NCBI RefSeq assembly: GCF_000332135.1 | Contig: NZ_KB235896.1 | Coordinates: 1,561,403-1,625,402, forward strand | Length of the DNA: 64,000 bases | DNA from: Anabaena sp. PCC 7108 | Lineage (GTDB): Bacteria; Cyanobacteriota; Cyanobacteriia; Cyanobacteriales; Nostocaceae | Reading direction: 5' to 3' | Shown: positions 8,621 to 16,580 of the stretch, piece after piece | Layout: each line of letters begins with the position of its first letter | Numbering within the stretch: the first letter of the stretch is position 1 | Made by a program: the position numbers and the translations under genes | Notes under the pieces: generated by a model | The model's input: the letters and a program-made list of their open reading frames with translations, nothing else | What the model was told of the DNA's origin: nothing | Database searches by the model: none

Positions 8621-10347
8621 TTAGTACGTTCTTTATGGCGATTCTGGGTTTTTTCTATTAAGGAAACACTACCAATACCTTGGAGAATTCCCCGCCCTAT
8701 TAAACCTAATCCTCGTCCAATTACTTGGGTAAGAATGAAGACAAATCCACTACCTAAAAAGGATAAGATAGATTGTAAGCGGGGTGCAATAGCATCACGC
8801 AATTCTAGCAGTAATGTCACGATTAGGGGAATACCAGAAAGTTTTACTAACTCTTGTCTGCGAGGTGCATAAATTGACATTTTGGCAATACCACGAGGTG
8901 TAAATACAAATAATTCATATCGGCTTTCAAAAATTTCCTGGGCTTCAATCACATAATTATGCAAACGATATTTCCATGATAAGTTGTTTCTAAATCGTTC
9001 AATTTCTCTAGTAGAAATCATGTTACGATCATAAAAACCTTGTTTAATTGTTTCAATATCTGCTAAAAAATTTAATAATGGCTGCACTACAGCATTGGCT
9101 ACCTGAATCAACAAATTCTCTAAAATTATTAATGCTTGGGAATTTGCTTGTTCACTACTTGCCGGATATGATGTATTATCGATAGACAAATCTGTTTGCC
9201 AGATTAGATAAGAAAATAACTCCACAATTAATGGAATTTTTTTGAGAATTTCTGTTTCTACTTCGGCTGCATTATCCAGGATAAAATTAGCTAACTCTAT
9301 ATTTTTTCCACTTATATTTATAGGTGAAAATTTCCCAAAAAAAATTTTAATTACTTCTTGCCACAAATTAAGTAATATTTTATCTTTTAAATCATGTATG
9401 AAATTAATTTTCACTTCTGCATTGCGTAAATCATCTAATTCTTGAGCTAATTTTTGCAGAATTATATATAGCAGTTCTCGTTTTTTTTCTTCCCGAAAAA
9501 TGTCAATTTCTAAGGGCGTATCTGTAATATTTTGTAGAGGAAACTGAAGTTTAGTAACGCAGGATGAAAATACTGTAGATTGTAGCGCTCTGGGGCTGAG
9601 TAAAGGCGGTAAAAAAGTTGGTATCTGCTGCGAATTTAATAGACTAATAGCCGTACTTGGGTTGTTAGGTGCAGGTAGTGGTTGAGACGGCTGTATGGGG
9701 TGTTTTTCCTGTGGTGCAGATAATAAATGATTAACCAACCAACGAGCCGTCAATAATTCGCGTCTTTGTCCTGCGAGAATAGCTTTATCTAGTAGTGGTA
9801 GTCCGGGGGTTTTTAATTCTGCTGTGACTCTGGAGAGAGTGGTGTTAATGTAGTTGATTCCTGACAAACGGATATTATTTCTCAGAGTAGTAAAAGGCAA
9901 AGAGGATGAGAAAGATGTGACTATAGACCAATAGTAACCACCATTTGCTACTTCTTGCATAATGGGGACTAATTCAGAAATAGATATCCCTTTAGGACAA
10001 TAACCATTGATACCAGTAGACTTAGCTGCTGATAGTAATTCTTGCGTAGAGATAACACTCAATAGTAATACGGGTATGTGCGGGTATAATGCCTTGAGTT
10101 GTCTACAAAATTGCAAACTGAGTTGCTGAGAGTCCTGAGAATAACCATTACCTAACTCTAAAACTATCAAATTTACTTCGTTAGGGTCTTGGGCTATAAT
10201 TGCAGCTAAAATTTGCAAGGCGGCGATATCTGTTGGCACATCAGCTACTACTTGTACATGAGATATGCTTTCCAAAGCTACCCTTAAACCTAGACGGAAG
10301 ATAGGATCTGGGTCTATTAGCAATAATCTTAACGAGCGATCGCGCAT
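8617..10347 (-). CDS. Ycf55-like protein with degenerate receiver domain (DUF3685)
   Basis: A 576-residue protein with an N-terminal response-regulator-like domain (about 1-135) and a long helical C-terminal region of the DUF3685/Ycf55-like family, which is restricted to cyanobacteria and plastids. The receiver keeps the acidic pair after the first strand (IDPDP) and the lysine in GYCPKG. The phosphoacceptor position in IVLELGNG (residue 64) is Glu rather than Asp, so classic phosphorylation looks unlikely. The C-terminus (about 530-560) is hydrophobic and may contact membrane. Function in the family is unknown. The ATG at 10347 is preceded by no strong ribosome site. Confidence 0.75.
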   Translation of the reverse strand: MRDRSLRLLLIDPDPIFRLGLRVALESISHVQVVADVPTDIAALQILAAIIAQDPNEVNLIVLELGNGYSQDSQQLSLQFCRQLKALYPHIPVLLLSVISTQELLSAAKSTGINGYCPKGISISELVPIMQEVANGGYYWSIVTSFSSSLPFTTLRNNIRLSGINYINTTLSRVTAELKTPGLPLLDKAILAGQRRELLTARWLVNHLLSAPQEKHPIQPSQPLPAPNNPSTAISLLNSQQIPTFLPPLLSPRALQSTVFSSCVTKLQFPLQNITDTPLEIDIFREEKKRELLYIILQKLAQELDDLRNAEVKINFIHDLKDKILLNLWQEVIKIFFGKFSPINISGKNIELANFILDNAAEVETEILKKIPLIVELFSYLIWQTDLSIDNTSYPASSEQANSQALIILENLLIQVANAVVQPLLNFLADIETIKQGFYDRNMISTREIERFRNNLSWKYRLHNYVIEAQEIFESRYELFVFTPRGIAKMSIYAPRRQELVKLSGIPLIVTLLLELRDAIAPRLQSILSFLGSGFVFILTQVIGRGLGLIGRGILQGIGSVSLIEKTQNRHKERTK

Positions 10348-10466
10348 ACTATGCTCAAATACAAATACACTTTTCTGTCCACCAGGAATCAGATGTGATT
10401 TTTAGCTGATTCAACCTGATTGTTATCTATGACTAATGCCCATGTCCTATGCTCAATAACTAATAA

Positions 10467-10925
10467 TTAATGACTATCTTGATCTAATGGTGACTTACGA
10501 TAGCCATAAAAATTAATGCTGTAGCCAGTAATCTTCACTCCTGTTTGTGCTTCAACTTGGTGGACAACCTCTGCGGATAATTCCACATGAACATCGAGGA
10601 TTTGATTTGTATCTATACAGTTGACGTGGCTATGGGCATCACTAATATTACCGTATAAACGTCCATCACAATGTTCAATACACTCAATGATACCCTGAGT
10701 AGATAGGGCTTCTAAATTTTGATAAACAGACGTGTGTCCGATATCTTTGCCTTGTTGGTTTAAACGATCATAAATCTCTCTGGCAGAAAGATGTTCATTT
10801 GCTTGCCAAAGTAGTTCTAGAATAAAGCGACGCTGGCGGCTGACGCGCATACCCAGCACTTGACACTGTTCTAGAGCATCTTCTAAGGAACGAATTGGCT
10901 TTTTAGAAATAGCTGGTTTTTGCAT
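10467..10925 (-). CDS. furC: Fur-family regulator, PerR/FurC type
   Basis: A 152-residue Fur-family repressor. A winged helix occupies about 10-90 (LGMRVSRQRRFILELLWQ, LSAREIYDRL, HTSVYQNLEALSTQGII) and a dimerisation/metal domain contains ISDAHSHVNC. The two C-terminal CxxC zinc motifs of classic Fur are absent. This fits the peroxide-sensing PerR-like member called FurC in Anabaena, which represses oxidative stress genes. Assignment rests on recognised sequence similarity rather than a search. It is transcribed toward the Ycf55-like gene with a 119-bp gap. Confidence 0.8.
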   Translation of the reverse strand: MQKPAISKKPIRSLEDALEQCQVLGMRVSRQRRFILELLWQANEHLSAREIYDRLNQQGKDIGHTSVYQNLEALSTQGIIECIEHCDGRLYGNISDAHSHVNCIDTNQILDVHVELSAEVVHQVEAQTGVKITGYSINFYGYRKSPLDQDSH

Positions 10926-11452
10926 ATTTCAGTTTTTTAACTATTGGGATATTTCTCCCGTTCAATGTTGATTTATCGACCTAAGGATATTAGACTCGAT
11001 TGTTTTGCTTATCCCTGTCTTATTGGTATTAAAGCATTTTAGTTTTTGCAGGTTATAGTAACTTTTTTGCTAATTTACATCTGCATTTCTATATTTTAGC
11101 TCTAAAACAAACTCATAACAACTTTAGCTTAAACTCTTGATTAATGTCCACGTGAGGATAGACGTATATTATTTACAAGTAGATACGGTAAATACCTCAA
11201 ACCAAAATATAAAAAACTGATTAAGCTTGATTATGCGAAAATATTCATACAGTCTTTGCATAAGCTGTGTTTCAGAGATTGGGTTTTCTCCTCAAGCAAC
11301 TCCGAAAACCCTTTGTTGGTGAGTATTTATTATTTGCAGATGACTATAAAGGCTGAAATCGGCTACAGATGCTCTAGCATCAATCCCGAAAAGCTGTTAC
11401 TGTGGATTCTCGATTCTACTATTGAGCGATCAAAAAAGCGGCCAATCAGTCC
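10926..11452. other. Divergent intergenic region furC-CRR6
   Basis: AT-rich, 527 bases, expected to hold the promoters of both flanking genes. An open frame at 11256-11456 reads across part of it but lacks family features and a ribosome site, and I do not consider it a gene. No clear repeat or RNA was seen. Confidence 0.5.
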
Positions 11453-11938
11453 ATGACAATCACAATCACCCTCAATAACGACTCGATTAACAATCTAGAT
11501 TTGTCACCTGCACTAACGGTGATTGAATCATTACTACAAGACAAAGCCATTACATCTAACGAACAGTTGTTGTCTTTTGAGATTAACTATACACGAGAAC
11601 AAAATGATCCACGAGAACTTTCAGAAATTCCAGAAGTGCGCTTATGGTTTGTGCGGCTTGATGCTAAGTACCCTTGGCTACTATTTTTATTAGATTGGAA
11701 AGAGGGAGAATTAGCCCGTTACGCTGCTATGTTAGTACCCCATCAGTTCAATTCTAAAGAAGGCATACAGTACAACCCTGAAGCCTTAGAAATCTTTTTG
11801 ATGCACAAAATCTTTATTTTAAGTGATTGGCTGAAAGGGCAAAGTATCCCCACCCAATTTCGGCTCAAATCCCTAGCACAAATTCTAGGTTATGAATTAG
11901 ATGATGCTTTCTTTGAGATGATTGAAAAAAGTAATTAG
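11453..11938 (+). CDS. CRR6-like NdhI maturation factor (NDH-1 assembly)
   Basis: A soluble 161-residue acidic protein recognised as the cyanobacterial CRR6 family (DUF1817). CRR6 proteins help mature NdhI, the iron-sulphur subunit of the photosynthetic NDH-1 complex. Visible features are an N-terminal beta-rich segment, the conserved central block RLDAKYPWLLFLLDW followed by ELARYAAMLVPHQF, and a C-terminal helix pair ending LGYELDDAFFEMIE. There is no signal peptide and no membrane segment. It stands alone, with a repeat-rich region downstream. The family assignment is from memory of the sequence pattern. Confidence 0.65.
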   Translation: MTITITLNNDSINNLDLSPALTVIESLLQDKAITSNEQLLSFEINYTREQNDPRELSEIPEVRLWFVRLDAKYPWLLFLLDWKEGELARYAAMLVPHQFNSKEGIQYNPEALEIFLMHKIFILSDWLKGQSIPTQFRLKSLAQILGYELDDAFFEMIEKSN

Positions 11939-11960
11939 ATAGGCTAGATAGGCACAATTC

Positions 11961-12160
11961 TAGGACTTACGCACTGTACGAATCTGCCATGATGTGAATG
12001 AACGAAATTGCGTCGTTTTCGCCTTTGGGAATAACTTATTGAGTAAGGTGCGTCAGATAGAGAGAATCTGTTTTTTGTGAAAATATCGTGTCTGACGCAC
12101 CCTACAAGAAATATAATTCATATTACATATTTGAGGAATCTTGTCAATGCGTAAGTCCTA
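11961..12160. mobile_element. MITE-like element A with 13-bp terminal inverted repeats
   Basis: The ends TAGGACTTACGCA (11961-11973) and TGCGTAAGTCCTA (12148-12160) are perfect inverted repeats; the outer TA at each end could be a TA target duplication. The 200-bp element encodes nothing. It contains an inner inverted repeat GGTGCGTCAGA/TCTGACGCACC (about 12049-12103), a second repeat family nested inside. The same termini occur on the element at 16271-16361. Mobilisation by a Tc1/IS630-like transposase is inference. Confidence 0.75.
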
Positions 12161-12224
12161 AATTCAATATAAACTATGTGAACAAAAATTAACAGTACTA
12201 CAGTACTTAGGACTTGCTGAGAAA

Positions 12225-12350
12225 GACAGGTGACAGGTGACAGGTGACAGGTGACAGGTGACAGGTGACAGGTGACAGGTGACAGGTGACAGGTGACAGG
12301 TGACAGGTGACAGGTGACAGGTGACAGGTGACAGGTGACAGGTGACAGGT
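12225..12350. repeat. GACAGGT heptamer array, 18 copies
   Basis: Exactly 18 uninterrupted GACAGGT units over 126 bp. Short tandem heptamers of this type are known from heterocystous cyanobacteria. The array is uniform, which suggests recent expansion or ongoing slippage. Confidence 0.95.
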
Positions 12351-12482
12351 GAGTAGTTTTTAGCAATAGCTCCAATTCAAAGAAAATTCAAAACTTTGAG
12401 ATTTCCAAAAATTTCACTTTCACAAGTTATGAGTTATTTTTGAATTTTGAATTTTGAATTTTGAATTGGAGCAAATTAATGG

Positions 12483-13448
12483 TCAACCAACCCAGATTTT
12501 TTCTAACACGGTTGCAGGTGAAATATCTGCTGTTTTCCCAGTTAGGGATTGAATCGCCAGAAATTTATCACTTTTCGGTAATAACTGGACTGGATTAAGA
12601 GAACCCAGTAGAGCAATAGTATAGGTTTGAACAGCTACACTTAGTTGTAGTGGTGCGCCGTCAATAGAGATCATTAAACTCGCTCCACCAATGATGGCAG
12701 TTAACTTGCCAATATTATCGGGGGAAGTAACCTTGATATCTGGGCAAGATTCCAGAAGCGATGGTGATCGCCAAAATTTATCATCATTAGCCTCCTTAAT
12801 CACCACCACTGGTAACTGTGGCTGTTTTTGTTGGCAATCTTTAATTATTTGCTGCCAACTGCTTACAGGGTAATTCGTATCTGAATTATCAGTTTGAGAC
12901 CACTGGCCAGAACCACCATAAATCAGGATATAACCTGTTTCATATATCTCTAAGCGTTTTTGCTCCTGTTGCGACCATTCAATATCTGATTTGGGTACAT
13001 TTACAGCTAACTCCGGTGCAGGTGTGTCAATTCCCAAAGGTTGTAATAGGTCATGGTACATCGCGGCCATATATTGGGATGTGTTCATCGATATCGAGTT
13101 AGTGAGAAAACCTGCACCCTTGCCTTGATAGCCAATACGTGCGGGAATTCCCGTTAACCAGAGAAACAAACTTACTAACCAGCTTTGTCCAATAGTAATG
13201 GCGACATCATATTCGCGATCGCGGATTGTGCCAACTAAGTTACCCCAATCTGCTAAACTATTACGGTCTTTGTAATCAAAGCTCAATACCTCGTGAACTG
13301 ACTTGCTCACTCGGTAAGCAGCCTTTGACCGGGGTTCCACAATGACATCTATCTGAGCGTTTGGGTAATAACGCTTCAGGCCATCTAAAGTGGCAAAAAA
13401 GAGAATTTGGTTGCCAATTGAGCCAGGTACAAGGGCTACTACACGCAT
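12483..13448 (-). CDS. Glycosyltransferase family 9 (heptosyltransferase-like)
   Basis: A 321-residue GT-B fold enzyme. The N-terminal domain begins MRVVALVPGSIGNQILFFATLDGLKRYYP, the usual family 9 start, and the C-terminal nucleotide-sugar domain contains ILIYGGSGQWSQ and the late ISIDGAPLQLSVA motif corresponding to the substrate loop of ADP-heptose:LPS heptosyltransferases. It probably adds a sugar to a cell-envelope glycan (lipopolysaccharide or exopolysaccharide). The exact donor is unknown, and cyanobacterial LPS often lacks heptose. It is divergent from ispD. Confidence 0.8.
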   Translation of the reverse strand: MRVVALVPGSIGNQILFFATLDGLKRYYPNAQIDVIVEPRSKAAYRVSKSVHEVLSFDYKDRNSLADWGNLVGTIRDREYDVAITIGQSWLVSLFLWLTGIPARIGYQGKGAGFLTNSISMNTSQYMAAMYHDLLQPLGIDTPAPELAVNVPKSDIEWSQQEQKRLEIYETGYILIYGGSGQWSQTDNSDTNYPVSSWQQIIKDCQQKQPQLPVVVIKEANDDKFWRSPSLLESCPDIKVTSPDNIGKLTAIIGGASLMISIDGAPLQLSVAVQTYTIALLGSLNPVQLLPKSDKFLAIQSLTGKTADISPATVLEKIWVG

Positions 13449-13580
13449 AATATTTATTGACGCTTATAGCTCCTTATTTTAAGGGAATATGGTTAATGGG
13501 TAATTGGTGATTGATGATTGGGTTATTCATCTCCTCATTTTCCTATCTTCCTAGTCCCTAGTTAAAAATTGAGGAAAGTT

Positions 13581-14261
13581 GTGTATTTATTAATTCCTGC
13601 CGCAGGTAGCGGCAAAAGAATGGGTTCTGACCGAAATAAACTATTATTACAAGTACGCTCACAACCGATTATTGCCTGGACTCTGCTGGCCGCAGAAGCT
13701 GCAAGTTGTATTAGTTGGATAGGAATTATTTCTCAACCTCATGATTGGGAAGACTTCAAAGCAATTGTGGCTGATTTGAAGCTGACTAAACCCATAGAAT
13801 TCATTCCCGGTGGTTGTACTCGGCAAGAGTCAGTTTACAACGGCTTACAGGCACTACCAGCAGGTGCGAAACAAGTATTAATTCATGATGGCGCTCGTTG
13901 TTTAGCTACACCCGATTTATTCAATGCTTGTGCTGAAGCTATTCTTGATTGTCCTGGATTAATTGCTGCTGTATCTGTTAAGGATACGATTAAGGTTGTG
14001 GATAAAAGTGGCATAATTCAAAGTACACCCAACCGAGAACAACTTTGGGCGGCTCAAACTCCCCAAGGTTTTGATGTTCAGTTGTTGAAAAAATGCCATG
14101 CTGAGGGTGTGCTTCAGGGTTGGGAAGTCACAGATGATGCGGCTTTGTTTGAAAAATGTGGGATTGAAGTACGGATAGTACCAGGGGAGGAGACTAATTT
14201 AAAAGTTACCACTCCCCAAGATTTAGCGATCGCAGAATTTATTCTGAGCAATATCAACTAA
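13581..14261 (+). CDS. ispD: IspD, 2-C-methyl-D-erythritol 4-phosphate cytidylyltransferase
   Basis: Third enzyme of the MEP isoprenoid pathway, which supplies carotenoids, phytol and quinone chains. It transfers CMP from CTP to methylerythritol phosphate. The nucleotide-binding loop LLIPAAGSGKRMGSDRNKLL opens the protein. HDGARCL, VSVKDTIKVV, TPQGF and the C-terminal TDDAALFEKCG are all present. GTG 13581 is chosen as start because GAGGAAAG lies just upstream and the first residues then match family proteins; an in-frame TTG at 13569 would add four residues. The predicted length of 226 is normal. Confidence 0.93.
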   Translation: MYLLIPAAGSGKRMGSDRNKLLLQVRSQPIIAWTLLAAEAASCISWIGIISQPHDWEDFKAIVADLKLTKPIEFIPGGCTRQESVYNGLQALPAGAKQVLIHDGARCLATPDLFNACAEAILDCPGLIAAVSVKDTIKVVDKSGIIQSTPNREQLWAAQTPQGFDVQLLKKCHAEGVLQGWEVTDDAALFEKCGIEVRIVPGEETNLKVTTPQDLAIAEFILSNIN

Positions 14262-14265
14262 TGAA

Positions 14266-16044
14266 CTACCGACGATAACTAACTCTAAAGTAAAAACCAT
14301 CATCCTGAGCATTTGTACCGCGATCTTCTAAGTCAGTTAGAGGCAAAGCATAATCTAACCTTAGATCAAGTCCAGGATTCATTTGCCAGGATAGTCCTAC
14401 TCCTAAACCAGCTAAAAACTTTTGTTTCTGAAGGATATTGGGATTATTCTCTACATTCCAGACATATCCTAAATCAAAAAATGGTCCAATTTGAAAAGAC
14501 GGACTACCACTAGCATTTCTTTGTAGTATCAGGTTATCTTCCAACCTGAATCTGATTCCGTTGTCACCAGCACGGGCATTTTGCCGATAACCACGCACTG
14601 ACTGACCACCACCAATTATAAATTGCTGTGAGGGTAATAAGCTATCAGGTGTTAATTGTATATCTGCTTGGGCAATCAAAAAATTGTTATCACTCAAGCG
14701 TTGCACTCGCTGTATTTGCCCGAACCAACTGAAAAACTGACCATCGGGTATGGGTGCAGAATTAGTAGTTGCATCTAATGCGTTCAGACCAAAACTAAAT
14801 ACAGATTGCAATGACCAAACACCTTGAACATCTCGCTGTATATAGTCTTGCCCAAATTTTACTACCCGCGTGCGGCTGTTGCCATTTTCGTCGGGACCAA
14901 AGCCAAAAGGTGTAGCGCCTGCAAAAGTAAAGGTTTGACCATTTTGAGCAGTAAAAGCTAATGATAAAGCAAATTCTCGACGGAGCGATCGCAGCAATGG
15001 TTGACGATAACTAATTTCATATAGCTGGGAATCTCCGTGAATATCAAGAGCTTTAAATTGTTCTTCAATGATATCGAAGTTTTGAATTCCTGCTCTTAGC
15101 TGTAAAGTTCCATCCATCGGATTGAGCGGTATTCGGTAGCTAAAATCAAAAATATCTGCCCCGCTCCGGGTTGTATGGTAATAAGAAGTGGAGAAAGTAT
15201 CTCCTCTACCTGTAATATTTTGATAACTAAGATTAACACCCAATCTTTCTGAACCAATACTAGGTGGGGAATAGTTATCAACACTTAGTCCCACATTAAA
15301 TGGTTGGGATTCGGTAACTTTTATAACTAAAATATTTTGACCGACTTCACTACCTGTACGCAAACTAGCTTCTACATTTGAGAAGAGTGGGTCAATTTTT
15401 AACAGTTTTAACTGGTCTTCCAGAGCGGTTGTGGAAAGAGGCTTACCAGCAACTAAAGCCACGCGCGATCGCACATAATCAGGATTAAGGCGTTTTGTGC
15501 CTTGAACTTCAATTTTCTCAATCCCACCCTCAATTACCTGAATTTGTACCACACTCTCAGTAATTGTTTGGTTGAGCAAAATTGCCCTCGAAGTAATGTA
15601 ACCCCGATCCAGGTATAATTTAGTTATATCCTCAGCAACTTTCCTCAACTCTTCCAAACTCACAGTCCGCCCTTCAACGGACTTAGTAATCGAACTCAAT
15701 TCCTCTGACGTAAAAATCGTACTCCCACTTACCTGAACTTTCTGCACCTGAACACTCTCAATCGTAGGTGTAGGTGTAGATGTGGTTTCTGGTGGAATAT
15801 CTGGTTCCACAGGCGTTTCTGTGTCTGTTCGTAGAGGTTGTGGAGATTCTCCAGGTTGCACCAATTTATTTTCATTAGGATCACCTTCTGAATTTGGTAA
15901 TTGTGCCAGTTCCTCTGTTGTTGATTCTAAAAATATTAGTGAATTTGGCAAATTTTCTGCATAACTTGGCAATGGAGAATTTAACAAAATTGCACCATAA
16001 ACTACAATTATCTGCCCCACACTAAAACTTAAATTCCCACGCAT
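14266..16044 (-). CDS. TpsB outer-membrane transporter (ShlB/FhaC/HecB family)
   Basis: Outer-membrane pore of two-partner secretion. From ATG 16044 the protein is 592 residues with a signal peptide of about 28 residues (ending SYA). A Thr/Pro-rich linker is followed by two POTRA domains (KVQVSGSTIFTSEEL onward, then KIEVQGTKRLNPDYVRSRV) and a C-terminal beta barrel with the conserved GGGQSVRGYRQNARAGDNG motif and an aromatic end (FYFRVSYRR). A longer start at 16113 would add 23 residues ahead of the signal peptide and is less likely. It lies 537 bp downstream of the TPS-CHAT gene in the same direction, its likely cargo. POTRA domains would recognise the cargo's N-terminal TPS domain. Confidence 0.9.
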   Translation of the reverse strand: MRGNLSFSVGQIIVVYGAILLNSPLPSYAENLPNSLIFLESTTEELAQLPNSEGDPNENKLVQPGESPQPLRTDTETPVEPDIPPETTSTPTPTIESVQVQKVQVSGSTIFTSEELSSITKSVEGRTVSLEELRKVAEDITKLYLDRGYITSRAILLNQTITESVVQIQVIEGGIEKIEVQGTKRLNPDYVRSRVALVAGKPLSTTALEDQLKLLKIDPLFSNVEASLRTGSEVGQNILVIKVTESQPFNVGLSVDNYSPPSIGSERLGVNLSYQNITGRGDTFSTSYYHTTRSGADIFDFSYRIPLNPMDGTLQLRAGIQNFDIIEEQFKALDIHGDSQLYEISYRQPLLRSLRREFALSLAFTAQNGQTFTFAGATPFGFGPDENGNSRTRVVKFGQDYIQRDVQGVWSLQSVFSFGLNALDATTNSAPIPDGQFFSWFGQIQRVQRLSDNNFLIAQADIQLTPDSLLPSQQFIIGGGQSVRGYRQNARAGDNGIRFRLEDNLILQRNASGSPSFQIGPFFDLGYVWNVENNPNILQKQKFLAGLGVGLSWQMNPGLDLRLDYALPLTDLEDRGTNAQDDGFYFRVSYRR

Positions 16045-16136
16045 ATTACTCTCTCTTTCAAACTGAATAATTTTCAATAATCGACTTCTTGATTTCACAA
16101 ACTCAGGACTCAATACTGTTCTGTTAAGAATATTCT

Positions 16137-16255
16137 TAGGTTGGCTTGAGCGATAGCGAAACCCAACATTTCGGGAGATTTATTGGGTTTCCTTACGTCA
16201 AATGCCATTCGCCACAAGCCGGGAAACCCGTCCAAGGCGATGGCTCCCCAACCTA
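16137..16255. repeat. MITE-like repeat TAGGTTGG...CCAACCTA
   Basis: A 119-bp segment bounded by the inverted repeat TAGGTTGG/CCAACCTA, with an inner inverted pair GAAACCCAA/TTGGGTTTC. This resembles a widespread Nostoc interspersed element. It encodes nothing convincing and lies between the TPS-CHAT gene and tpsB. Confidence 0.65.
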
Positions 16256-16270
16256 CGCAATTTTATTTTC

Positions 16271-16361
16271 AGGACTTACGCAAAATCATGAAGAAACGAA
16301 CCGCAGAGGACGCAGAAGACACAGAGGAATAGGAGTTTGGGAGAGTTTTTGCGTAAGTCCT
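16271..16361. mobile_element. MITE-like element B, 91 bp, same termini as element A
   Basis: Perfect 15-bp inverted ends AGGACTTACGCAAAA (16271-16285) and TTTTGCGTAAGTCCT (16347-16361), sharing the first 12 bases with element A at 11961-12160. The interior is GA-rich (ACGCAGAGGACGCAGAAG type) and unrelated to A, as expected for MITEs sharing only transposase-recognised ends. Confidence 0.75.
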
Positions 16362-16580
16362 AATTTTTTTCGCTTAACCGACAAGTATTGACTCAGAACT
16401 TACTCAAAGGTAATAGATAATTGGTAATAAAATCCCAGACTTCATCCTCTTCATCCTTAAATCCTGGAAATCCTGATTCAGACAGTTTCCCTAACTAGCA
16501 ACTTACGTTATTAGATTTAGTAAGACATCAACAATTCCTCAATTATTCTTCAACTTAAAACTCACACTTACCTTCTGGTA

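Larger units (their letters stand above)
11939..12482. other. Repeat-rich gap after CRR6
   Basis: No gene. It holds a roughly 200-bp MITE-like element (11961-12160), the 18-copy GACAGGT array (12225-12350) and a TTTTGAATT-type repeat near 12440-12460. An apparent reading frame on the minus strand (12118-12375) is only the heptamer translated with a seven-residue period. Confidence 0.85.

Noticed and set aside
11256-11456. 66-residue frame just upstream of the CRR6-like gene
   Set aside because: Overlaps the CRR6 start, lacks family features and sits where promoters are expected.
12225-12350. CRISPR array
   Set aside because: Units are seven bases without spacers; no cas genes in the window. 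No repeat-spacer pattern was seen anywhere else.
12118-12375. 85-residue frame on the minus strand rich in SPVTCHL repeats
   Set aside because: It is the GACAGGT heptamer array translated with a seven-residue period; no non-repeat coding content.
16146-16391. 81-residue frame across the MITE-like elements
   Set aside because: It runs through two repeat elements, with no family features or ribosome site.
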